Source: Streptomyces sp. PsTaAH-137
Lineage (GTDB): Bacteria; Actinomycetota; Actinomycetes; Streptomycetales; Streptomycetaceae
Direction of reading: 5' to 3'
Assembly (NCBI RefSeq): GCF_003259365.1
Contig: NZ_QLLY01000009.1
Coordinates: 187,259 to 251,258 of the forward strand
DNA length: 64,000 nucleotides
Numbering within the stretch: position 1 is the first letter of the stretch; each line of letters opens with the position of its first letter. The position numbers were made by a program, and so were the translations under genes. This document shows positions 57,257-64,000 of the stretch, piece after piece. The notes under the pieces were generated by a model that had not been told where the DNA came from, did no database searches, and saw only the letters and a list, made by a program, of their open reading frames with translations.

Positions 57257-58152
57257 GACACGGCTGTCGGGTCCGGAGCCACGGAGGGGGAGCGTCCGGC
57301 GCGGGCCGCACGGGCCGGACGGCCGAGGAGCACGCCCGTCAGGACCAGTGCGAGCCCGCACAGTTGGCGGCCAGTCAGCTCCTCCCCGGCGATCAGGACG
57401 CCGCAGAGCACGCCCGTGACGGGGTTGAGGAGGCCGATCAGTCCCACGGTGCCCGCGGGCAGATGGCGCAGGCCCGTGAACCAGGCGGTGAACGCCAGCG
57501 CCGTGGCCACCAGGGACACGAAGGCGAAGGCGAGGAGCGCGGAGGGGGAGAGCGCCGGCGGCGCGCCCTCCGTGACGGCGGCGAACGGCAGCAGGAACAG
57601 GCCGCCGGCGACGAGCTGCCAGGAGGTCGTGGCGATCAGGTCGGTGCCGTCGCTCCAGCGCTTCGTCAGCAGATGCCCGAAGGACGACACGAGCACGGCC
57701 GTCGCCGAGGCGAGCACGCCCGGCACGCTCGCCGCCACCGCCCCGGTGAGCAGCATCAGGCACACGCCGCCGAGCCCGATCACCGCGCCGGTCAGATGCG
57801 CGCCCCGCGGCCGCTCGGCCAGCAGTGGCCAGGCCAGGAACATCATGGTCAGCGGCGAGGCGGCCATGACGGTCGAGGCGACGCTCGCGGGCAGCAGCTG
57901 GGAAGCGGCGTAGACGAGGGTGAAGAACACGCTCACGTTGACCAGGCCCAGCACGGCGGAGCGCCACCACCACGCGCCGCGGGGCCGCTGCCTGCGCAGG
58001 GCGAGCAGGACGAGGCCCGCGGGCAGGGCCCGCAGCGCGGCGCCGTACAGCGGACTGTCCGCGGGCAAGTAGGACCGCGTCACGTAGTAGTTGGCGCCCC
58101 AGGCCACCGGGGCGACAGCGGTGAGCGCCACCCACCGAAGATTGGCTTCCAT
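57193..58152 (-). CDS. EamA/DMT family transporter
   Basis: 319 residues with about ten hydrophobic segments in two EamA repeats (VALTAVAPVAWGANYYVTRSYL; VPGVLASATAVLVSSFGHLLTKRWSDG). The low-complexity Ser/Arg-rich tail overlaps the GNAT gene by 64 bp. Its ATG (58150-58152) lies inside a palindromic MarR-like site, so repressor binding would cover the start. Divergent from the MarR gene. Confidence 0.88.
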   Translation of the reverse strand: MEANLRWVALTAVAPVAWGANYYVTRSYLPADSPLYGAALRALPAGLVLLALRRQRPRGAWWWRSAVLGLVNVSVFFTLVYAASQLLPASVASTVMAASPLTMMFLAWPLLAERPRGAHLTGAVIGLGGVCLMLLTGAVAASVPGVLASATAVLVSSFGHLLTKRWSDGTDLIATTSWQLVAGGLFLLPFAAVTEGAPPALSPSALLAFAFVSLVATALAFTAWFTGLRHLPAGTVGLIGLLNPVTGVLCGVLIAGEELTGRQLCGLALVLTGVLLGRPARAARAGRSPSVAPDPTAVSQVSSSASRSISSPSSQRPVR

Positions 58153-58179
58153 GGAAGCTAATATAGCTTCCCGGGAAGT
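58145..58179. promoter_or_regulatory. Two palindromic MarR-type sites 21 bp apart
   Basis: GCTTCCATGGAAGC (58145-58158, perfect) and GCTTCCCGGGAAGT (58166-58179, core CTTCCCGGGAAG perfect) are each followed by TAATAT. Centres are 21 bp apart, two helical turns. They lie between the DMT and MarR starts and overlap the DMT start codon. Confidence 0.75.
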
Positions 58180-58183
58180 TAAT

Positions 58184-58720
58184 ATGGGAGGCATGGACGA
58201 CCAGCAGCCGAAGGACCGTGTGGCCCGCATCCAGGACGAGTGGCGGCGCGAGCGCCCCGAGCTCGACGTCACGCCCCAAGGGGTGATCGGCCGCCTGCAC
58301 CGCCTCGCGGACCGGCTCGGCGAGGAACTGCGCCTCGTGTACGGCCGGTACGGCCTGAGCGAAGGAGAGTTCGACGTGCTGTGCGCCCTGCGGCGGGCGG
58401 GCGAGCCGTACGAGCGGGCGCCCGGTGAACTGGCCGCGCACACCATGGTCACCACCGGCGCGATGACGAAGCGGATCGACCGCCTGGAGAAGGCCGGACT
58501 GGTCACCCGGCGGCGCTCCGCCGACGATCAGCGGGGCCGGATCGTCGCCCTCACCGGACCGGGACAGGACCTCATCGACCGGGCCTTCACCGAGCACATG
58601 CACAACGAACGGCGCCTGGTGGATCTCCTGACCGCCGCCGAAGCGGCCTCCCTCGAAACCCTCCTGACCTCGTGGCTCGCCCACCTGGAGCCCTCGCGCC
58701 CCGCCGACGGGCGTCCGTAG
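58184..58720 (+). CDS. MarR family transcriptional regulator
   Basis: 178 residues from ATG at 58184 (GGAAG 5 bp upstream; ATG at 58193 has GGGAGG too close). The winged helix is VIGRLHRLADRLGEELRLVYGRYGLSEGEFDVLCALRRAGEPY, recognition helix MVTTGAMTKRIDRLEKAGLVTRRRSADDQRGRIVALT. Likely autoregulates and represses the divergent DMT exporter through the paired sites. Confidence 0.93.
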   Translation: MGGMDDQQPKDRVARIQDEWRRERPELDVTPQGVIGRLHRLADRLGEELRLVYGRYGLSEGEFDVLCALRRAGEPYERAPGELAAHTMVTTGAMTKRIDRLEKAGLVTRRRSADDQRGRIVALTGPGQDLIDRAFTEHMHNERRLVDLLTAAEAASLETLLTSWLAHLEPSRPADGRP

Positions 58721-58725
58721 AAACA

Positions 58726-58767
58726 CGAGCGCCGCCCGGAGCAGCCATGTGCTCCGGACGGCGCTCG
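58726..58767. terminator. Bidirectional terminator
   Basis: An 18-bp stem, CGAGCGCCGCCCGGAGCA against TGCTCCGGACGGCGCTCG, with one mismatch and a 6-base loop, lies between the convergent MarR and alpha-xylosidase genes. Confidence 0.85.
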
Positions 58768-58782
58768 GCCGCTGGGGGTCCG

Positions 58783-61026
58783 CTACCGCACGGAGCGCAC
58801 CACCGAGGGAACGTCCCGGCCCTGTGGCGCGGTCACGGTCACCGCTCCCGCCGCGTCCCGCACGACCTCGTACGTGGCCGCCTCCCGGCCCTGGTGGTCG
58901 GGGACCGACACGGTCACCGTGCCGTGCTCCGCGCCGCCGGGCGCGACGAGCAGGGACAGGTCCGCCAGCCAGTCGCCGTCGGGGCGGCTCGTGTCCGCGC
59001 CGAGCGGCAGCACCGCGCCGGGCCGCACGTACACCGGCAGGCTGTCGAAGCCGTGCCGCTCGCTGCGCCAGGCCGGGCCCTGCACCTGCTCACCGGTGAG
59101 CAGGTGCGTCCAGGTGCCCTCGGGGAGGTAGTACTCCACGTCGCCGTCGGCCGAGAACACCGGCGCGACCAGCAGGTCCGGGCCGAGCATGTACTGCCGG
59201 TCGAGGACGCGGGCGGTCGGGTCCCCGGGGAAGTCGAGCAGCATCGGGCGCATCAGCGGGACACCCGTGCGGTGGGCCTCGACGGCAGCCCCGTACAGGT
59301 ACGGCATCAGGCGGTGCTTGAGCTCGGTGAACTGCCGGGCCACGTCCACCGCCTCGTCGCCGAACTCCCACGGCACGCGGTACGAGGACGAGCCGTGCAG
59401 CCGGCTGTGCGAGGAGAGCAGGCCGAACTGCAGCCAGCGCTTGAAGACCGCCGGGTCCGGGGTGCCCTCGAAGCCGCCGATGTCGTGCGACCAGAACCCG
59501 AAGCCGGACAGCGACAAGGACAGACCGCCGCGCAGCGACTCGGCCATGGCGCCGAACGACGACCAGCAGTCGCCGCCCCAGTGCACCGGGAACTGCTGCC
59601 CGCCCGCCGCCGCGGACCGCGCGAACAGCACGGCCTCGCCGCTGCCGCGCTCCTTCTCCAGGAGGTCGAAGACGACCTTGTTGTACAAGTGCGTGTAGTA
59701 GTTGTGCATGCGCTCCGGGTCGGACCCGTCGTGCCAGACCACGTCCGTGGGGATGCGCTCGCCGAAGTCCGTCTTGAAGCAGTCCACTCCTTGGTCGAGG
59801 AGCACCTTCAGCTTCGCCTGGAACCAGGCGCACGCGTCGGGGTTCGTGAAGTCCACGAGCCCCATGCCGGCCTGCCACAGGTCCCACTGCCAGATGTCGC
59901 CCTCGGCGGTCCGCACCAGGTACCCCAGCTGTGCGGCCTCGTCGAACAGCGCGGACTTCTGGGCGATGTACGGGTTGATCCACACGGAGATCTTCAGGCC
60001 CCGCTCCTTGAGCCGGGCCAGCATGCCGACCGGGTCCGGGAAGACGTCCGGGTCCCAGGCGAAGTCCGACCACTGGTACTCGCGCATCCAGAAGCAGTCG
60101 AAGTGGAAGACGGACAGCGGGATGTCGCGCTCGGCCATGCCGTCGACGAACTTCGTCACCGTCGCCTCGTCGTACTGCGTGGTGAACGAGGTGGTCAGCC
60201 ACAGGCCGAACGACCAGGCCGGCGGGAGCGCCGGACGGCCGGTGAGCGCGGTGTAGCGGCGCAGCACGTCCTTGGGCTCGGGGCCCGCGACGACGTAGTA
60301 GGTCAGCGTCTGGTCCTCGACGCTGAACTGCATCTGCCCGACGGACTCCGAGCCGATCTCGTAGCTGACCTTGCCCGGGTGGTCGACGAAGACGCCGTAC
60401 GCGCCGGTGGGGGAGACGTGCAGGCTGAACGGGATGTTCTTGTACGCCTGCTCGCTGCTCGTGCCGCCGTCGGCCTGCCACATGTCGACGACCTGGCCGT
60501 TCTTCACGAACGGCGTGAAGCGCTCACCGAGCCCGTAGACCTGCTCGCCGACGCCGAGGGACAGCTGGCCGGCCATGTGGTGGGCGCCGTCGCCCGTGGT
60601 GAGGAAGGCGGTGCCCTTGCGGCCCACGGAGGCGACCTCGCGGCCCTCCGGGTCGCGGAACGACAGGGTCCACGGCGCGCCCGTGTCCAGGCGGACGCCG
60701 AGCGCGCCGCTGGTCAGCTCGACGACGTCGCCGTCGCGGCGCACCCGGCCGACGCCGGTGTCCGCGCCGGGCAGGGCGAAGTCGGGGCCGCGGTGCCTGC
60801 GGCCCGCCAGGTGCGTGACGGTGACGCCGATGACGCCTTCGGCGGGGGAGAAGCAGTCGACGGTCAGGAGCGGGGCGTTGAGGGTGTCACCGCGCCGCTC
60901 GACCCGCTTGACCGCGGCGAACGCGGTGAAGCGGTCGTCGCCGGCGCGGACGTCGCGTACCTCGGTGGCGTACGAGGCATCGACCCCGTCGCGCATCAGC
61001 CAGAAGCCGTCGGTGAACTTCATCAT
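58783..61026 (-). CDS. yicI: Alpha-xylosidase (GH31, YicI-like)
   Basis: 747 residues. GH31 features: VFHFDCFWMREYQWSDFAWDPDVFPDP and the nucleophile Asp in CFKTDFGERIPTD, as in E. coli YicI, then WSHDIGGFEG. It releases xylose from alpha-xylosides such as isoprimeverose. The intracellular location is suggested by lack of a signal peptide. On the minus strand after xylB with a 55-bp gap, so probably one operon. Confidence 0.93.
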   Translation of the reverse strand: MMKFTDGFWLMRDGVDASYATEVRDVRAGDDRFTAFAAVKRVERRGDTLNAPLLTVDCFSPAEGVIGVTVTHLAGRRHRGPDFALPGADTGVGRVRRDGDVVELTSGALGVRLDTGAPWTLSFRDPEGREVASVGRKGTAFLTTGDGAHHMAGQLSLGVGEQVYGLGERFTPFVKNGQVVDMWQADGGTSSEQAYKNIPFSLHVSPTGAYGVFVDHPGKVSYEIGSESVGQMQFSVEDQTLTYYVVAGPEPKDVLRRYTALTGRPALPPAWSFGLWLTTSFTTQYDEATVTKFVDGMAERDIPLSVFHFDCFWMREYQWSDFAWDPDVFPDPVGMLARLKERGLKISVWINPYIAQKSALFDEAAQLGYLVRTAEGDIWQWDLWQAGMGLVDFTNPDACAWFQAKLKVLLDQGVDCFKTDFGERIPTDVVWHDGSDPERMHNYYTHLYNKVVFDLLEKERGSGEAVLFARSAAAGGQQFPVHWGGDCWSSFGAMAESLRGGLSLSLSGFGFWSHDIGGFEGTPDPAVFKRWLQFGLLSSHSRLHGSSSYRVPWEFGDEAVDVARQFTELKHRLMPYLYGAAVEAHRTGVPLMRPMLLDFPGDPTARVLDRQYMLGPDLLVAPVFSADGDVEYYLPEGTWTHLLTGEQVQGPAWRSERHGFDSLPVYVRPGAVLPLGADTSRPDGDWLADLSLLVAPGGAEHGTVTVSVPDHQGREAATYEVVRDAAGAVTVTAPQGRDVPSVVRSVR

Positions 61027-61081
61027 CTTCCTTGGGGGTGCGGGGGGTGGTGCGGGATGGTGCGCGGTCGTGCGGGGCGGT

Positions 61082-62542
61082 TCAGGTCAGCAGGGCGGGC
61101 GACGCCTCGTCCAGGACGTGGGCCAGCCGGTTCCAGGTCACCTGGTCGCGGGGCACGGCCGGCAGCGGTCTGCCCCGGCCGGTGTCCCATGCGGTGGCGA
61201 CGGCGACCGGGTCGAGGCCGGTGGCGGCGGCGCGGGCGAGCGCGGCGGCGCCGAGCGCGACGAGCTCGCCGGACTCGGGCAGCAGCACGGGCCGTCCGGA
61301 GAGCCGGCGCACCGTCTCCACCCAGGTGCGGCCGCGGGCGCCGCCGCCGATCAGCCGGAGCGGGCGCGCGGCGACCTCGGGGTCGTCCGGGTCGAGACCG
61401 CAGGCCAGCAGCAGGGCGTCCAGGGCGCGCAGCACGGTGAACACGGCGCCCTCGTACGCGGCGCCCAGCAGCTGTCGCCCGCTGGTGGCGTGCCGCAGGC
61501 CGGTGAGCAGGCCCGTGGCGTGCGGCAGGTCCGGGGTGCGCTCGCCGTCGAGGTACGGCAGGAGCACGGCGCCGCCGCCGGGCTCGGCGTCCTCGCGGTC
61601 CAGGCCCAGCAGGGCGGCGACCTTGTCGACGGCGAGCGTGCAGTTGAGGGTGCAGGCCAGCGGCAGATACGTACCGTCGGTCGCGGCGAACCCGGCGAGA
61701 TCCCGGGAGGCCGGGCGGGTGCGGGTGGCGGTGAAGACGGTGCCCGAGGTGCCGAGGCTGACCACCGGGTGGTCCAGGAGGCCCGCGCCGCCGAGGCCGA
61801 GGCCGACCGCGGCCGCCATGTTGTCGCCGGTGCCCGCGGCCACCGCGATGCCCTCGGGCAGGCCCAGCGCCTTCGCGGCCGCCGCGGTCAGTGAGCCGGC
61901 GCGGGTGCCCCCGGTCGCGGCGACCGCGGGCAGCAGCTCGGGCCGCAGGCCGAGGAGGCCGAGCACCTCGGGGTCGTAGGCGCCGGTCGCCGTGGAGTAC
62001 CAGCCGGTGCCGGAGGCGTCGCCGGGGTCGGTGACCGCCTGCCCGCACAGCCGCTCGGTCAGGAAGTCGTGCGGCAGCCGGACGGCGGCGATCGGGCGGG
62101 CCGGCTCGTGCTCGCGCAGCCAGCGCCACTTCGTCGCGGTGAGCGAGGCGACCGGTACGGAACCGGTGCGCGCGAGCCAGGCGTCCGGGCCGCCGAACTC
62201 CTCGGTCAGCGCGGCGGCCTGCGGTGCGGAGCGGGTGTCGTTCCACAGCGCGGCCGGGCGCAGCGGGCGGCCGTCCGCGTCGAGCACGACGAGGCCGTGC
62301 TGCTGTCCGGCGACGGCGATCCCGGTGACGGCCTCGGGGGCGATGTCCGCCTCCTTGAGCCCGTTCGCCACCGCGTCGCGCAGCGCCGACCACCACACGT
62401 CCGGCTCGGTCTCGCGGGCGCCGTGCTCGCCGGTGACCACGTGCGGAGCGCGGCCGACGGCGAGGATCCGGCCGGTGGCGGCGTCCGTGACGGCTGCCTT
62501 GGTGGACTGCGTGGAGCTGTCCACGCCGATCACGACGGCCAT
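61082..62542 (-). CDS. xylB: Xylulokinase
   Basis: 486-residue FGGY kinase. Motifs: IGVDSSTQSTKAAV at the N-terminus, GIAVAGQQHGLVVLD (substrate helix), ATKWRWLREHEP, GTGDNMAAAVGLGLG (phosphate) and LIGGGARGRTWVETVRRLSGRPV (adenosine). Phosphorylates D-xylulose made by XylA. First gene of the minus-strand xylB-yicI operon, divergent from xylA across 272 bp. Confidence 0.94.
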   Translation of the reverse strand: MAVVIGVDSSTQSTKAAVTDAATGRILAVGRAPHVVTGEHGARETEPDVWWSALRDAVANGLKEADIAPEAVTGIAVAGQQHGLVVLDADGRPLRPAALWNDTRSAPQAAALTEEFGGPDAWLARTGSVPVASLTATKWRWLREHEPARPIAAVRLPHDFLTERLCGQAVTDPGDASGTGWYSTATGAYDPEVLGLLGLRPELLPAVAATGGTRAGSLTAAAAKALGLPEGIAVAAGTGDNMAAAVGLGLGGAGLLDHPVVSLGTSGTVFTATRTRPASRDLAGFAATDGTYLPLACTLNCTLAVDKVAALLGLDREDAEPGGGAVLLPYLDGERTPDLPHATGLLTGLRHATSGRQLLGAAYEGAVFTVLRALDALLLACGLDPDDPEVAARPLRLIGGGARGRTWVETVRRLSGRPVLLPESGELVALGAAALARAAATGLDPVAVATAWDTGRGRPLPAVPRDQVTWNRLAHVLDEASPALLT

Positions 62543-62617
62543 GAAGCCCCCTCACCCCTTCAACGTGTTGGTGATCTTGCCTGCGCCGTGAAGCCGGACT
62601 CGACTCAAAGCGCCTGT

Positions 62618-62646
62618 ATGACGCATTTGATCGTACAGAAAACAAA
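62618..62646. promoter_or_regulatory. Probable xyl operator box 1
   Basis: A 29-base element starting ATGACG and ending CAGAAAACAAA. Shares 21 of 29 bases with box 2 near xylA and faces the xylB promoter. Probably bound by a ROK-type XylR, whose gene is not in this window. Confidence 0.6.
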
Positions 62647-62678
62647 AGAACAAGGGGTTGCGGGGTGTGACGTCGCGC

Positions 62679-62686
62679 AAGCGCTT
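62679..62686. promoter_or_regulatory. AAGCGCTT core, LacI-type operator candidate
   Basis: CGCAAGCGCTTCG contains a perfect 8-bp core like LacI-family sites, in the xylB-xylA intergenic region between the two boxes. Confidence 0.4.
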
Positions 62687-62763
62687 CGATTCCTTGTAAC
62701 AGCAGGTCGTTGCCGATCGGTGAAGTGTGAGTTTCGCCGTTGGGTCTGGCGCCGAGCGGCCGA

Positions 62764-62792
62764 ATGACGTATTAGTCATGTCAGAAAACAAA
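62764..62792. promoter_or_regulatory. Probable xyl operator box 2
   Basis: A 29-base element with the inverted repeat ATGACGTATTAGTCAT followed by CAGAAAACAAA, in the same orientation as box 1 and ending 22 bp before the xylA start. Confidence 0.65.
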
Positions 62793-62814
62793 CGATCGAC
62801 CCAAGGACGGCACC

Positions 62815-63984
62815 ATGTCCGGCGGATTCACCCCCACCCCTGAAGACAAGTTCACGTTCGGTCTGTGGACCGTGGGCTGGCGGGGCAATGACCCGTTCGG
62901 CGACGCCACGCGCCCCGCGCTCGACCCGGTCGAGTCGGTGCGGCGTCTGTCCGAACTCGGCGCGCACGGCGTCACGTTCCATGACGACGACCTCATCCCC
63001 TTCGGCTCGACCGACGCCGAGCGCGAGGCGATCGTCAAGCGGTTCAAGCAGGCGCTCGACGAGACCGGCATGGCCGTCCCGATGGCCACCACGAACCTCT
63101 TCACCCATCCCGTCTTCAAGGACGGCGGCTTCACCGCCAACGACCGCGACGTCCGCCGCTTCGCGCTGCGCAAGACGATCCGCAACATCGACCTCGCGGC
63201 CGAGCTGGGCGCCAAGACGTACGTCGCGTGGGGCGGCCGCGAGGGCGCCGAGTCCGGCGGTGCCAAGGACGTCCGCGACGCCCTCGACCGGATGAAGGAA
63301 GCCTTCGACCTGCTCGGCGACTACGTCACCGAGAAGGGCTACGACCTGAAGTTCGCCATCGAGCCCAAGCCCAACGAGCCGCGCGGCGACATCCTCCTGC
63401 CCACCATCGGCCACGCCCTCGCCTTCATCGAGCGCCTGGAGCGCCCCGAACTCGTCGGCGTGAACCCCGAGGTCGGCCACGAGCAGATGGCGGGCCTGAA
63501 CTTCCCGCACGGCATCGCGCAGGCGCTGTGGGCGGGCAAGCTCTTCCACATCGACCTCAACGGCCAGACCGGCATCAAGTACGACCAGGACTTCCGCTTC
63601 GGCGCCGGTGACGTGCGCCAGGCGTTCTGGCTGGTCGACCTGCTGGAGAACTCCGACTACGCGGGCCCGCGCCACTTCGACTTCAAGCCGGTGCGCACCG
63701 ACGGCTTCGACGGCGTGTGGGAGTCCGCCAAGAACTGCATGCGCAACTACCTGATCCTCAAGGAGCGCGCCGCGGCCTTCCGCGCCGACCCCGAGGTGCA
63801 GAGGGCGCTGCTCGACTCCCGTCTCGACCAGCTCGCGCAGCCCACCGCCGCCGACGGTCTCGCCGCCCTCCTCGCCGACAGGAGCGCGTTCGAGGAGTTC
63901 GACGTGGAGGCCGCGGCCACCCGCTCGATGGCCTTCGAGCGGCTCGACCAGCTCGCGATGGACCACCTGCTCGGCGCCCGCTGA
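62815..63984 (+). CDS. xylA: Xylose isomerase
   Basis: 389 residues, close to the usual length of Streptomyces enzymes, from ATG after AAGGA. Catalytic and metal motifs are readable: VTFHDDDLIPF (catalytic His/Asp), the TNLFTHPVFKDGGFTAND block, FAIEPKPNEPRGD (metal Glu and catalytic Lys), VGHEQMAGLNF (metal Glu/His), LFHIDLNGQTGIKYDQDFRF (metal Asp residues) and RHFDFKPVRTD. Interconverts D-xylose and D-xylulose, feeding the divergent xylB product. Confidence 0.97.
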   Translation: MSGGFTPTPEDKFTFGLWTVGWRGNDPFGDATRPALDPVESVRRLSELGAHGVTFHDDDLIPFGSTDAEREAIVKRFKQALDETGMAVPMATTNLFTHPVFKDGGFTANDRDVRRFALRKTIRNIDLAAELGAKTYVAWGGREGAESGGAKDVRDALDRMKEAFDLLGDYVTEKGYDLKFAIEPKPNEPRGDILLPTIGHALAFIERLERPELVGVNPEVGHEQMAGLNFPHGIAQALWAGKLFHIDLNGQTGIKYDQDFRFGAGDVRQAFWLVDLLENSDYAGPRHFDFKPVRTDGFDGVWESAKNCMRNYLILKERAAAFRADPEVQRALLDSRLDQLAQPTAADGLAALLADRSAFEEFDVEAAATRSMAFERLDQLAMDHLLGAR

Positions 63985-64000
63985 GCACCCCGGGCGACTC

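Noticed and set aside
58672..61440. 922-codon plus-strand open frame
   Set aside because: Antisense to the clearly identified alpha-xylosidase and part of xylB.
1..64000. tRNA, rRNA, CRISPR, IS element or prophage
   Set aside because: No cloverleaf-like segment, repeat-spacer array, transposase or phage structural gene was seen on reading both strands, though small RNAs cannot be excluded without a covariance search.

Overview
The window is a stretch of high-G+C actinobacterial chromosome, almost certainly Streptomyces. The pointers are the very strong G/C bias at third codon positions, a WhiB-like protein, a GPP34 protein, three giant LuxR-type ATPase regulators (LAL family), an XRE/NB-ARC regulator, many orphan regulators, a Streptomyces-type xylose isomerase and frequent GTG starts. 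I see no rRNA, tRNA, CRISPR array, transposase or phage gene.

Layout. 1-6.7 kb: a plus-strand catabolic operon (NCS1 permease, HyuA-type hydantoinase/oxoprolinase, two tandem DUF917 proteins, PucR regulator). 6.7-10.7 kb: sirtuin, glyoxalase-like protein, ArsR regulator, Roadblock/LC7 protein, F420/FMN oxidoreductase, prolyl-aminopeptidase-like hydrolase. 11-12.7 kb: a small Thr-rich/Trp-rich peptide in front of a GPP34 gene, then a Lys/Ala-rich winged-helix protein. 12.9-21 kb: a run of small regulators and orphans (ECF sigma factor plus unknown partner, SDR, TetR, orphan response regulator, Wbl, HxlR, divergent prephenate dehydratase, HAD phosphatase, a two-gene unknown unit and a secreted protein). 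21-29.6 kb: Tat-exported epoxide-hydrolase-like enzyme, VOC/WYL pair, Tat-exported GH3 enzyme with an unusual start, TetR/alcohol dehydrogenase pair, GntR-MFS operon. 29.7-44.8 kb: a regulator-rich block with three LAL proteins, a stand-alone LuxR domain, an XRE/NB-ARC protein and a TetR, mixed with a SRPBCC protein, a sulfite-oxidase-like molybdoenzyme with its cytochrome b, a CGNR protein and a frameshifted cupin. 44.9-49.9 kb: a divergent envelope-stress module (ECF sigma factor, zinc-finger anti-sigma-like protein joined to an Asp23-like region, a further Asp23-like protein; on the other strand Asp23, small membrane protein, DUF6286/AmaP-like proteins and BrkB). 49.9-58.7 kb: acyl-CoA oxidase, MFS/TetR, 3-hydroxyisobutyryl-CoA hydrolase, deaminase, DUF574-type methyltransferase, GNAT, and a DMT/MarR divergent pair. 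58.8-64 kb: xyloside/xylose utilisation (alpha-xylosidase, xylulokinase, divergent xylose isomerase).

How it fits together. Two catabolic units stand at the ends and the centre is dominated by regulation. Promoter regions between about 10.7 and 39 kb repeatedly carry short palindromes built on ACATGT or ACACGTGT, which may mark a shared unknown regulator. The candidates most worth following as undescribed systems are the ECF/zinc-finger/Asp23 module, the peptide-GPP34 pair, and the palindrome-linked LAL/STAND regulator block. Two small genes (a cupin and an unknown protein) carry apparent single-base frameshifts that should be checked against raw reads.
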